From Pyrenopolyporus hunteri (taxonomy: Eukaryota; Ascomycota; Sordariomycetes; Xylariales; Hypoxylaceae): 64,000 nt of DNA. Shown piece by piece: positions 10,706-21,719 of this stretch (position 1 is the first letter of the stretch; the number at the start of each line of letters is the position of its first letter). Both the position numbers and the translations under genes were made by a program. The stretch is taken from the NCBI GenBank assembly GCA_902806595.1, contig CADCXC010000037.1:1860001-1924000 (forward strand), given 5' to 3'. Below the pieces are notes generated by a model. That model was not told where the DNA came from. It saw only the letters and a program-made list of their open reading frames with translations, and made no database searches.

Positions 10706-12776
10706 TTTGGGCCAAGTCGCCGAAGTCGCTTGGTTTCCTGGCTGCTTGTAGTGTTTGGGGGTTGATTCGGATAGGTAAGGGAGGATACGGAGGGTTGGGT
10801 GATTGAATGGCAAATGGCGAAATCAGTGCCTGAAATGAAAGAAGATGTAGATGCAAGGCGTGTACGTAAGGTGTAAGGTAGTCAGGTTTTTAAATTTTTT
10901 TTGGGGGTGGCGCGCAAGGGGCCGTGTTTCTCTCGATGTTGAAATAAGCTTGGGGCGTCAGACGCCGTGACACGCCGCTTGTCTGTGTGGTATGCGTCGG
11001 TATGCGCGGTGCTTGCGGTGCTTGTGGTGCTTGTGGTTGCTTGTGGTGCCTGCGCCGCGCAAACAAGCTCAACCAGTCGGCGACATCAGATGAGAGACAG
11101 GCAGACAGATGAAGAGGTAAGGTGCGTTGCCGCTTGGGATAACGGGTAGGGGCCGTAGGATTGGTAAACTCGGGATGTGTGATTGCGATTGGCCATCGGA
11201 TTCATTGGACGGAAGCTCAACCAGTTGGATTTGTTCAACAAGATACTTTGAGGCAACACACCAAGAAGACCCTTTTCCGATGCAGCCCAACCCCGACAAC
11301 AAAGGTCTTCCTTTTTTTTAATATTCGCACAGGTGCAGGCAAACAAGCACTGACCTGCCCATGCATCGCATCGGCATCGAACTGCATCATTTTCACACAC
11401 CCCTTGATACCACCCCCTTTTCTCCCCTTCTTTAATCTGGTCGACCTCATTCCATCTCGTTGTTCGCTTGAACGTCCCATATACTATCGCCCCCTTTTCA
11501 TCGCATATATATAAATCTCAAGGAGACAAAACTATACGTGGTATACTCCCTTCAACCTCCCAATCCATGGCATCCTTAGGCATTGGTTGACTTGGGACAG
11601 GGAAGTTGACGTATGCTGACGAGAGGGAGAGAGAGGGGATATCTATTATCATCATGATTTATGACTGAGACTTACATGGTGAATTGAGACTCTTCTTATC
11701 TCGCAGTTGTGGCTGACAGACCAAGCCAAGGGTACGCGACTTTGTTCAATTGAGTTATCTTTCTTCGATTCTCAGCTGAACCTCTCTCTCTCGGTCAAGG
11801 CTTATCGAACTTCCTGGACGATTGGCCTACTATTCGGGATGCCCTTCCGATCTTAGTTTACTAAATAACTGAGCTCTCAGGTGTGACAACTGGGGGTGCC
11901 GGCAGCCAAGGACAAAAAGAAAGCGCTCACTTGGACCGATATTGAACGGCGGTTGTTTCTTCTGATCGTCGGTGGTGATGCAGGTGGATACCGGTGTTTT
12001 CAACCTGTGATAGAGAGCTGGAGACGCGGCTCGGAGTTTTCAATATACACGACCTAATGAACCATCAGATAAGGGCGATACGGGATTGGAAGAATAATCC
12101 AAGATTGGTGAAATTGTATCCTGGGTATAATTGCAATGGTCTTTACCATGTGGCTTTATTTATTTCTTTAAGTCGAAGAAGAAGGGAATTGACGATGAAA
12201 TGATTCAAGTTGAATGCGCGCGATTGAGGATTGTGTCACGTGCGGAACCTTGCGTACCTGCCTGTACATATACGTGTATTAGCCAGTGCATGTATCACAT
12301 TACAGGTGAGACCGGTGAAAGAAGGTACATTATGTAAAATGCTACCGATTAGGTTATTAGGTAGTGCGGAAAGTTACTAAATGTTAAGGAATACAATTGG
12401 ATTTACTAGGGGCCACTATCTGTCTGTATCGGTTGGTACCTACCTAGGTATTGTATTGTACAGTACAATACCTTCCCCCTGCGGGCCAAGACCGGCAGCT
12501 TTCGGTCTGGGGAACATGCCGAGGCAGCTTACCAGGTACCTGTTGTATTGTACCCAATGTTGATTACACCCCAGATAAGAAGATTAGTACCTACCTTCGC
12601 GTTTCTGTATTCAAGTTCCTACATCTTACGAAGGTTCAACAACTCAAAACTACCAAGTGCCTTAAATTACCTCTATACGCTCCATTTAATGATTTAATAC
12701 CTATCTCATCCCTATTTGTTTATTGATTTATTCCTCACTAGGCTGACCACTCAATTGAAATACACTCATTGCCAAT
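10706..12776. other. Intergenic, divergent promoter region
   Basis: Lies between the minus-strand Ies2 gene and the plus-strand peroxin, so it should hold both promoters. It contains a 9-bp repeat (11008-11051), a short poly-A/T run near 10888-10902 and GGTACCTACCTAGG near 12436. No gene is supported. Confidence 0.55.
11008..11051. repeat. GGTGCTTGT 9-bp tandem repeat
   Basis: About five imperfect copies of GGTGCTTGT/C. Confidence 0.8.
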
Positions 12777-13892
12777 ATGGGCGACCCTGAAAAGCCCAGC
12801 ATACCAGCCTGGCAGCAGTCTCAGTCTCAGTCCCAGTCCCAGACGAACGATGCACCCGAGAACAGTAGCGCTCAGGAGACAGACGCCACAACAGAAGTCA
12901 CCATCGACCAGGCGAGAAAGTTCCTGAGGGACGAGGCGGTTCGGAAGGAAAGTTCGGAAAAGAAAGCGGAATTTCTCAAGAGCAAGGGACTCGACGATGC
13001 TCAAACCCAACAATTGTTAGAGGAAGCCGAGCAAGATACACAAGCTTCGAGTTCACCTCCGACGACTGACGAGTCCAAGAAAGAAGATAAAAACGAGAAG
13101 CAGGCCACGGAAGGAAACAAAGATGTTGGAAAGACCGTCTCGGCGACAGTTTCATCGTCCGCAAGCGAACCAGCGCCAATCATAACCTATCCCGAGTTCC
13201 TCACCACCTCGCCCAAGCCACCGCCACTCATCACACCCTCCCGCCTTGCCAATATCCTTACCATTTCTGGCAGTGTGTGGGCGCTTCTCTACGGCACCGC
13301 AAGATTTGTTGTTAGTCCTATGGTCGATACGCTCAGCGACGCGCGGACCGACTACTACGCGCACGTGAGCGGAAAACTAGAGCAGCTGGTGGAAGAGCTC
13401 GAAGGCGCCGTCAGCGAGGTGCCCTATAAAAACGGCAAGCTGCTGAAGTCGAAGCAAGACGAAGATGGTTACGACGACGACGAGAGCACCTTTAGCGACC
13501 CTACCGAGCTCTTCCATCGGGACATAGGGACGCAGACCTCCCCGTTAGTCCTGGCCCAGGACTATTCTTCCGGCGGCCAGACGGACAAGCCTATCGACGC
13601 CCAAATGCGCCGGCTCTCCGCTCTCCGCGCTTCGCTTCGCGAGATGAATGATATGCATGTGCGCCACGCCGAAGACGCGGCTGATCTCAACTCTCTCCTC
13701 CGAGACGTCCGCGAGGAGGTCGACAAACTAGGTGCGGCCCCCATGATGGATTTCTCATCCATTCACGGCGGGCTAGGCTACGGCCGCAGCGCGGAACCCG
13801 ACGACGAGGTGAAGAGGACTAAGGATGCTATTCGTAGTGTGAAGGGTATGTTCTTAAGCGCTAGGAGCTTCCCGACTACGGCAGCTCGATAG
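12777..13892 (+). CDS. Pex14-family peroxin (Pex14/Pex17-like, Pex33 type)
   Basis: Intronless 371-aa frame. After a Gln/Ser repeat comes a Pex14 N-terminal domain at about residues 42-85: IDQARKFLRDEAVRKES, then KAEFLKSKGLDDAQTQQLLEEA. This domain binds the PTS receptor in peroxisomal import. A Ser/Lys-rich linker leads to a Pro-rich PEFLTTSPKPPPLITPSR and a single hydrophobic segment (about 160-180, ILTISGSVWALLYGTARFVV). A coiled-coil region follows. The order fits a docking-complex protein of the peroxisomal membrane, closer to the fungal Pex14/Pex17 hybrid than to canonical Pex14, which is an inference. The frame ends at TAG 13890-13892 after VKGMFLSARSFPTTAAR. The same frame stays open beyond it (see next feature). 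Confidence 0.82.
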   Translation: MGDPEKPSIPAWQQSQSQSQSQTNDAPENSSAQETDATTEVTIDQARKFLRDEAVRKESSEKKAEFLKSKGLDDAQTQQLLEEAEQDTQASSSPPTTDESKKEDKNEKQATEGNKDVGKTVSATVSSSASEPAPIITYPEFLTTSPKPPPLITPSRLANILTISGSVWALLYGTARFVVSPMVDTLSDARTDYYAHVSGKLEQLVEELEGAVSEVPYKNGKLLKSKQDEDGYDDDESTFSDPTELFHRDIGTQTSPLVLAQDYSSGGQTDKPIDAQMRRLSALRASLREMNDMHVRHAEDAADLNSLLRDVREEVDKLGAAPMMDFSSIHGGLGYGRSAEPDDEVKRTKDAIRSVKGMFLSARSFPTTAAR

Positions 13893-14423
13893 GGGGGAGA
13901 AGCTGGCCCCGGAGTTCAGCTACCAGCCTGGTACCCGCCCCATGTTTCATCTATTGCTTCGCCCGATACGTGTCGCTCGCCGCCTCTCCGCCCGCCGCCC
14001 GCCGCCAGGCAGAGAAGAAGCTCGGAGCCCCGGATCCTCATGGACGTCTCGCAGCTCGAGGGGCAGATCAAGATCAAAGGGTTAACCGGCCGGTACAAGG
14101 ACGCGCCCCTCACCGTCTCCCGAATCGCCCCCGCTGGAGTCTCGGCTGCCCTCGGCATCCCTCGCCTGACGGAGTTACCCGATGAGCCAGAGGAACAGGA
14201 CCAGCAAGGACAACAACGACGACGACGACGACAAATCCCAGCTCCCCAGAAGTGGTGCGTGCAGTGCAAGGTCCCGGACCCGCTCACGGGCAAGGAAGAC
14301 CGACTCGTCTAGTTCGGCGACGCCGTGGCTGCCGAAGTGATCCCAGGAATGGATGACCGCGGCCCCAAGCTGCAGTTCGTGGGCGAGAGCGTCATGTGGC
14401 GGTGGGTGAATCCGAAGTTGTAG
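13893..14423 (+). pseudogene. Coding-like continuation interrupted by an in-frame TAG
   Basis: The frame of the peroxin gene remains open from its TAG (13890) to a TAG at 14310-14312, then open again to a TAG at 14421-14423. The part from the ATG at 14040 reads like protein: MDVSQLEGQIKIKGLTGRYK, APLTVSRIAPAGVSAALGIPRL, an Arg-rich spacer, then KWCVQCKVPDPLTGKEDRLV. Beyond the stop it continues with FGDAVAAEV and LQFVGESVMWRWVNPKL. I do not recognise it. It may be a broken or recoded small gene, part of a gene whose introns I missed, or a chance open frame in GC-rich DNA. The stop at 14310 is TAG in a TCTAG context. Confidence 0.35.
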
Positions 14424-15590
14424 CGGGAGTGTCTGGCTGTCTGTCTGTCTGTCTGCGACTGTCTACCTACCTACCTATCTATCCATCTAGGCCGGGGCGT
14501 TTTCACAGCGGATTTTGTTTAGTTGTATCAGCGGTTGGTTAGGGGGTAATTATGGTTACGGTTTATGATTATTATTGCAATGGCTATATCGAGGTGCCTG
14601 GACATGAATAAGTTACTTCTAACTCTTCGGCGTGTGTAATATAATAGCCTTAATAAACAGTACTTTTGGTCTGTTCTTACGAATTACTAGTTATTCCTAG
14701 CAAGAGTTTCGTACTAGAAGTTGTTATTGAGAGAAGACGTGCACATTAAATTCAGGATGAATGTCATAAGAAGCATCCAGCATGCAAAGCAAGCAAATAT
14801 CCATTTTGCGACTATTGCTGAACTACCTAAAGTTCGTCAGTTCATATCCTCCTCGTATTACCTGAAGTACAGTAAGCCAAGCAATGCAATGCAATCTTCT
14901 TCTCATCCTCATCCTCATCCTCATCATGTCCCTTTTTCCAGACTGTCAATTGGATGATTAAGTCTCCCCTAACGCCACTGATGATGCTAAGTTTATGTTC
15001 AACTGCTTAATGCTCTCCGCCGAAGGTAGTCCAATTCCAGGGACGTGATCAACGGCCGGCGGAGACCGAACAAAGGGATGTAAAAAAAATTCAAAGAAAA
15101 AAAAAACACATTATTATGCGTTACGAAGCTAGCGTAACGATGCATAGTAGGCGGCGTAAGCCGAGATACCGGATCTCTCTTTTTTCCCTTCTATGTTCTT
15201 CTCCTGATGATGAATATGTATGAGGGCAGAGGAAATAATAAATGAAATAAGTGAATGAGTGACCAAGTTACGCCGATAACATGCCCACCATGCCGTACCA
15301 TGCCGTACCGATACCGTACCGACGCTAATGCTAATGCAGGATGATGCCTCATTCGTTCGTTCATGCCATGTCCGAGGATATTAAGTGGGAGGAAGGATAG
15401 GCGTTCGAGTATTTGGGTATAATAAGTAGGAGAATGTGTATGATGCCGTAGTAAACCGCTGTTTAATCAATAAAAGACAAGATAGACAGAGAAGAAAATA
15501 TGTGTCGATGTATGCGGAAGTCGCATAGCTACCCGAGTAATACGACCAACTCCGAGGTAAATGCTAGGGATGGGACTAGGCCATCAACTC
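14424..15590. other. Intergenic
   Basis: Holds TCTG and TACC short repeats (14437-14482), a (TCATCC)n run near 14899-14927, a poly-A stretch near 15083-15106 and CCGTACC repeats near 15293-15320. It contains the 3' flanks of the two neighbouring genes. No gene is seen. Confidence 0.6.
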
Positions 15591-17954
15591 TCATTTCATA
15601 CGTTTCTTCGGGTCTTGGAAAGGGTCCTCAGTCAGAGCTCGTCCGCCGGCGTGGTAGTTGGGAGGGAGTGGATCGTGGATTCGCTCCTTGATGTCCTCCT
15701 CGTACTGCACGTAGGCGCTGTTGCGCGTGTATGGGGGGGCCTCCTCAGTTGTGACGGGTCCGCCATGCACTGTCCCGCGATTCAAGTCATCGTCACGGGG
15801 GAACGGTGATGGACGATAGTGGTCTGGATGCGCGCTAGCGTCAGCTGGACTGCCAAACTGCGGCATACGTACGGATTCTCCAGGAGCTGTCCCGTCTTGC
15901 TGCGACGTGTTGAGATTATGTATTCGCATCCTGCGTGTGTCTCCTGCGACATCGTTGTGGCCGACCATGGTACGGATGAGGCCTATTAGGACGACGATCA
16001 CATACACGAGGAGCAGGCCTGTGGAGACCAGCGCCTTCCGGATGATGTTATTGCGCAGCCAGTCCGTGACGTGGGTGACAGAGCTTGTCACCTCGTCGGT
16101 CGTAACAGTGCTTGGGGAGGAAAGGAAACTCGTGAGGTCCGAGTCGCCAGAGATGGACTTAGAGGCACCGGCGGAGAAGACGTCGTTGGGGAATAGGGGG
16201 AAGTTGATGTGAGCGTGATCATGCACCCAGGTGAGACCCTTCTGAACCGATTCAACTTTTAACCCAAGCAAGCATCGAACAGTGTTCGTGGCGAGATCCT
16301 TGAACATCGTATCGCCGAAAACCATGGTGAGGCCCTTGTCAATCTCCGACATGAAGGTGTTGAGGGTGGCGTTGACAGCGGAGGTGGCGTTAGTCACCTT
16401 TCCAAGAATATCGTCGTTGATTTCGGCGCTGAAGGAATTAATAACGCCGTTCGCATCATCCGCCCATTTCTGCGAAACGTTGCCCAAGCTGTAAACTACC
16501 TGGTCGGCGAAATCTCCAACTTGATCGGCGAGCGCCGGAACCTCTTTCTCGATCGAGCGCAGCAGAATCCAGTGACAGAAGCAGGAGAGGAAACCGGTTA
16601 ACGCGAGGGAGAGAACGAAGAGGGCTGGAAGAGACGTTGCGTATGCGATACACCATCGTACTAAGTTTCTCCGCTTCTCATGGAAATTCGAGGCAACCCA
16701 GTATCCGAACCGAGCGGAGGTGGGACGCGAGGCCATGTATATAAGATCCATGTCATCGCAATATTCCAATGCGACTTGGGCATGACGCCATCGGCGGATC
16801 TCCATGTAGGCCATAGGAATACACGCAGCTATCGCAAGGATAACCAGTGCAACGATCGCCACGATCTGGGCAGTGTTGACAAGCTTGAACAATGCCTCGA
16901 AAAACTCGTTGATGACTGAGTTGTCGGAACAGAAAGACAAGGCTTCTTTCTGGGCGACGGGGAATACACTATCGTTAAACGCCCAGTTGCCATAGGCTTT
17001 ACCAAGCTCTTCTCGGATAAGGCTGAACGGGATTGACACAGCCGTAGCAGTAAGGTTCTTGACGTCGTCGAAATCCGGGAGTTCCTTGTTAAGGGTGTCT
17101 AGGTCTGCCACGAAGCCTGTGGAATTGATGTGGACATTCGACAATTTAGAAGCTATGGCGCTGATGTCGCCGGCGATACTTGGCTTTGGCGGAATAGTAT
17201 ACCGACGGAAGATACCACCAACGTCACTCTCGATAGAGTTCTCAATTGCTGCCGTAGCGGTGGCGAGAGCAGCGGCAACAGTGCTTGTGGCCTCGTCACC
17301 TACGCCGATGGCGCCAGCTATGACAGAGTACATGGTATCCACGGTTTTCTGGAGCTTGTCTGCTGTGCCGTTAATAGCTTGGGCAACTCCACCGATAGCA
17401 TCATTCATGGCTTCAGTAGTCTTGGTAACGGCGAGGGCCGAGGCGTTTAGACCTCCGTGGACCACCATGCTAATCATGCAGACGTAGACATCCGTCATCA
17501 TACCAATAACGAACAGGATAAGCTGCTCGATGCCGGTGAGGATCATGTCGAGGACTTTCATCAACGCTTGGACAGACTCGGTGATACCAGACGCGGTAAG
17601 ACGGTTAACCCCGACAGACAAGTAGTGAGGCATAGAGGCCATGGCACTACCAATGTCCTCAACTTTCGTACATGCTGATAGAGCCTTCACCTTAGCATCG
17701 ACGAGGTTCTCGTTGAGGTCCTTTATGGTTAAAACGAAGCTGACAAGAATCAGAACGAGTAGGACAGTCCACCGGTTAAACCAGATCTGCGAGAGTCGTG
17801 AACCGAGTCCGAGGTAGGGAGTAACACCTTTGGCTGAGCTTTGGGAAAGCAGTTCGCGGAACTTCATGTTTCGCACGTCCTTGGTTTCGTATGCATCGTG
17901 TTTGAGTGAAGGAGGGACTTGGGGGAAGCCCTCCTGTTCGCGAAAGATGGCCAT
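15591..17954 (-). CDS. prm1: Plasma membrane fusion protein PRM1
   Basis: Intronless, 787 aa, ATG at 17954. The layout matches Prm1, the multispanning glycoprotein that promotes plasma-membrane fusion of mating cells (and of hyphae in moulds). Hydrophobic segments fall at about 62-77, 138-164, 362-384, 432-462 and 640-662, with two large extracellular loops between them. The loops carry several N-glycosylation sequons (for example INGT near 194, NATSAVNAT near 522). Conserved-looking landmarks are the N-terminal TPYLGLGSRLSQIWFNRWT, CLLGLKVESVQKGLTWVHDHA and the RTMVGHND segment after the last membrane span. The cytosolic C-terminal tail is Pro/Asp-rich. Length is within the usual range for fungal Prm1 proteins. 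Confidence 0.93.
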   Translation of the reverse strand: MAIFREQEGFPQVPPSLKHDAYETKDVRNMKFRELLSQSSAKGVTPYLGLGSRLSQIWFNRWTVLLVLILVSFVLTIKDLNENLVDAKVKALSACTKVEDIGSAMASMPHYLSVGVNRLTASGITESVQALMKVLDMILTGIEQLILFVIGMMTDVYVCMISMVVHGGLNASALAVTKTTEAMNDAIGGVAQAINGTADKLQKTVDTMYSVIAGAIGVGDEATSTVAAALATATAAIENSIESDVGGIFRRYTIPPKPSIAGDISAIASKLSNVHINSTGFVADLDTLNKELPDFDDVKNLTATAVSIPFSLIREELGKAYGNWAFNDSVFPVAQKEALSFCSDNSVINEFFEALFKLVNTAQIVAIVALVILAIAACIPMAYMEIRRWRHAQVALEYCDDMDLIYMASRPTSARFGYWVASNFHEKRRNLVRWCIAYATSLPALFVLSLALTGFLSCFCHWILLRSIEKEVPALADQVGDFADQVVYSLGNVSQKWADDANGVINSFSAEINDDILGKVTNATSAVNATLNTFMSEIDKGLTMVFGDTMFKDLATNTVRCLLGLKVESVQKGLTWVHDHAHINFPLFPNDVFSAGASKSISGDSDLTSFLSSPSTVTTDEVTSSVTHVTDWLRNNIIRKALVSTGLLLVYVIVVLIGLIRTMVGHNDVAGDTRRMRIHNLNTSQQDGTAPGESVRMPQFGSPADASAHPDHYRPSPFPRDDDLNRGTVHGGPVTTEEAPPYTRNSAYVQYEEDIKERIHDPLPPNYHAGGRALTEDPFQDPKKRMK

Positions 17955-20900
17955 AGGGGGGTATTTTTTTTGGTTGTTATCCGAGTGATTTGGACTTTTT
18001 TGCTACCATAAGATAGGTAGATATTCCGAGATATCTAGAAGGGGAAGAGAAACGCAATCGGCTTGAACTTCTTGATAGTCGCTTCGTTTTTCTCTGGATT
18101 AGCTGTGGTAAAGACTGTTGCGCCGTATTGTACGAACAGAATAAAAGGGCGCCGGTCAAAGAATTATATGTAAAAATAAGAATGGGAAGAAAGATAACAC
18201 AAGGGAACCAGAAAGGCGTGAATCATTCAATGATTTCAATGATGTATTGTTCTGTCACTCCATTAATGACGGGACGAGTGACGGAGAAGTATGAGAAGGA
18301 AAAAATAGTAATAACGTTTGCCCTGCAAGTGTATGGTGAAAAAAAAGTAGATGGTAGTTGAACAATGACTGAGGGGACTGCTGGATGATAAAAGAGAGTC
18401 CGAGTTTCGCAAAACTTCAACCTATCCGACGAGTACCACAACGACCTGGCGGCCAGTCAAGGGCCAAATAACCCAGGACAAGCGGTGTTTCAAAGTTGAA
18501 TGAATAACTGCCTTTGTTTCGCCTTTTCCACGCGTAATTAGAGGGTTCTTTGTCTGTTGGGTTTGTTCACCAAGGTTACGCGCGGTGTAGAGACGTAGCT
18601 AAGCGCCAGCGATCATCCCCAGCCAGTCGATTCATATGTGTGCGCGCTCTCGTGGGACCACTGCTCCAGCTCACCTACCTACCTGAGTACCTACCTAGGT
18701 ACCCTGTTAGAATATCAATCTCATGGTCAAAGTCAAATCGGACGTTCGTCAATAGTGGATTATTCTGGTACTCATCCGAGAAATTATTCCACGGTGGTTC
18801 TCGACATCGGATGAGCCACTTTCCACCACACCTGCTTTGTGAGGCGTACACTGACAAACACCTGATGAATGCAAGGCCGAACATGTGTTAATTCCGACCT
18901 GCGACAATGCAAGTGGTGTCTATCCCCCCAAGTCCGTGTCGCCTTAAGGTAGACAGTCCTACCGACTGGCTGTGCGTTTATTGTTGGGATTTCGACGTGA
19001 TGATATCTCCTGTAGGTGAGCTACGTAATTGAGCTCCGAAACAATACGGTTAAGTCGATCTAGATTATGCTGCAGATTACCTACCTACAGTAACCTACGC
19101 CCTGGGGCCGCATACGGCCTATGCCTATTGCATTATGCATGGAGGGTTCCTCCCGGAAGTTTGCGTCATGGGGCTCGCGAAGCGGTTGTGACGGCGAACG
19201 AGCCCTTATTTCTTGGCCCCCAGATACTCTCTGTATTGGGATCGAAGACTATAGGTTGATGCTTACATGCCTGGTCTTTAGGTACTGATTTGTCAAATAT
19301 GGTGACTGCGTGCTTGTATTGTGCATCGAAGAGGTGACTTGTTATTGTCTAGATAATTGAAAGAGGAAGAAAAATTGATGATAAGGAATTGGCCAAGGGG
19401 AACCCCTCCACCCCTCTCGGTTGGTTTACTTGATACATCGGGTGGTACAAGAATATTGGATGAGTAAGGTCTTCTTGGAGTTATTGTGGCCAATCAAAGG
19501 TGCTAACCTGGATGGTACCTAGGTACCTACCCTCCTCATTACTTAGCTCCAGGCACTTACGTTGATAAGTGCTCAGGCAAGTAACCTTACTTATCGTTAT
19601 AATAAGTAGTCGAATCCTAGCTGTGGCTTTGCCTTTCTTTTTTTTCTATAACCTGGTCGGCTTGTGATAGATACAATAAAGACGAAAATCGAGGTTCTAC
19701 TTCACAGTTACCTTTGTTATGATGGCCCATTTCTTCGATTTCCAAATCATGAAATTCCGAGGTGTCTTGCTTGCCGCCGCCTGCCATAGGTTAGGTCGGC
19801 AATCTCAGATTAGCGGCAGCGAGATAAAACGATTGGCTAAAAAGTCGCGAGCGGCTGTATCCGACAAAGTCTGTCATAGATACCCTAATATTATGTAGGT
19901 ACCTAGGTACCTAAGGGATACCCCTACGAATTCCGGTATCGCGGTGAAGCTAAAACGACGTATGCCACTCGAAGTCGTAACCACTCATGTCAATACCTGC
20001 CCTTGCTTTTCCAGCTCCACAGGTAGTCCTCGTACAACAGGTACTACGTAGCAAGCAAGATTTTGACTATACGGCGGGCCGCGGTTTTAAGCGCCGAGCA
20101 CCGCTGGCCAATAGAGCACACAGCGCTAATTTCACCCCAGACCCTCCGAGTAGAGCCGAATTTGGCCTTAAATGGACCGCATCCACTCAAAGGGTCGGCG
20201 GGGACTTTCTTGCTGAGGTCTCCTACCGGCATCTGACAGCAGTTCATGTAAGATCCTCAGTGGGCGTGTTTACCAAGTGTTTCTCACGGGTTGGTTGACG
20301 CGACTGTTCGGCCTGGAAATCCGGAACGAGCATTCGCTTGAGAGATTGTTTTCGTTTAACGGTTCCCACTATCAGACCAAGTGAGCCTGTCTTATCAACT
20401 ACACGCCTTGTCCCCATTGCTATGCATTTTCTCCTAGTCCGCTTGAGAGACAGGGTATTTTTTAAAAAAAAGAGCATGTCTGAATTCAGTATTTTCGAAT
20501 TTACCGTGCTTGTGTTAAGCCACGAATTCAGTTCCCCATATAAGATACCCCGCCTCCTCTAGGTAGTAGGTGGGTTATGTCGCTTCCCAGCCAGAACACA
20601 GACGCGCTATTGTCTACGGCCAATCTAAATGTGCTTAGGGCCTCGATATTATTTGGGTTGATTGTTGGCGCCGAACACATCGTGTCTCCCTGCTTTTCGC
20701 CGGTGCTTGACGGCCGACATGAAGCAAGGGACACCGATGTCTCCAGTAAGGTTAATATAAGGGGTCGGGCATATTTCCTAGGCGCCCTAGGCGGGACGCC
20801 GATCTTACCGCCACCGAAAGACGAGACGATCAGGTAGGTAGGTACATGATACCCTAGCAAGGGAGTATACCGTAGCTTAATTGCAGGCTGGTAGGGTTAT

Positions 20901-21719
20901 AACTGTCTCGCGTCATCAAAGAGCGGACACCAAAGCCACCAGACTACATACACTACATAACTTTAGGTAAGTATAGATGGGTGGAAGCTATGCGTAAGGT
21001 AACTTATAGAAATGAATAATTAAGTAGTTAGATAGTCATTTGGAAGAGCATGTCCACAGTTTTAACCACTGTATTAAAGGACGGAGACTCTCATATCTCT
21101 CTCGGCCGTGGTAAGCGCTGTCGGCGGCATTAAGGGCACAGTGTTGAATAACTGGGCGGCATGTTAAGCTATATCACAACATGCTCTGGAGCTAGATACG
21201 TTCCTATACGTTCCCCCTACCAACTTCTTAGCGTTCACGCGCATTTTTCTATGCTAGGACCACGTATAATAGTAGTTTATCATTGTCACGTCTCGAGCTA
21301 GGGTAACATAGTGGCATCTCGGCTTGAAATATCAACTAGGACTCTCTGAAGCTCCTGTCCAAGCTATCTGCCTAAGTCTAGGTATTGCCTATAATGGATG
21401 AATCAAAATCAGGCAGATACAGCCCTATGAGAAAGGAAAGTATGAACTTGTGGAAGGTACTAGCAGTAAAGATAGATCCTTTTCTTATTTCTTTGGTGCA
21501 CAAAGAGGAAATATTGTCCGTGAGATACCATCAAAGTGCCACATCTTCTATTTATTCATATTCCCGTGCCGACTCTTTGCGCTCGACCGTCTCGGAAGCT
21601 TCGGCCATTCTTAAACCTCGTGCTGATCTCTTCTAGCTATCAACTTATCTTAGTGACTGGCTATAGTTATCTTGATACACCTAAGCATTAAGCCAAACCA
21701 TATTGTATTTGGGTTAGAG
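17955..21719. other. Intergenic, gene-free 3.8 kb
   Basis: Upstream part (to about 18200) should be the prm1 promoter. The rest carries palindromic CCTACCTAGGTACC motifs (18672-18704, near 19515-19530 and 19896-19912) and no credible gene. A short plus-strand frame at 21392-21636 (starts MDESKSGRYSPMRKES, ends SEASAILKPRADLF) might be an upstream exon of the next gene, but I cannot link it by convincing splice sites. Confidence 0.5.
18672..18704. repeat. CCTACCTACC / CCTAGGTACC palindromic cluster
   Basis: Run of CCTACCTACCTGAGTACC joined to CCTACCTAGGTACCC, another copy of the recurrent spacer motif. Confidence 0.8.

Noticed and set aside
13846..13892. Possible 47-nt intron (GTATGT...GATAG) removing the peroxin stop
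   Set aside because: It joins to a frame of poor coding quality, and the unspliced end VKGMFLSARSFP looks like a natural peroxin C-terminus; left as a minor alternative.
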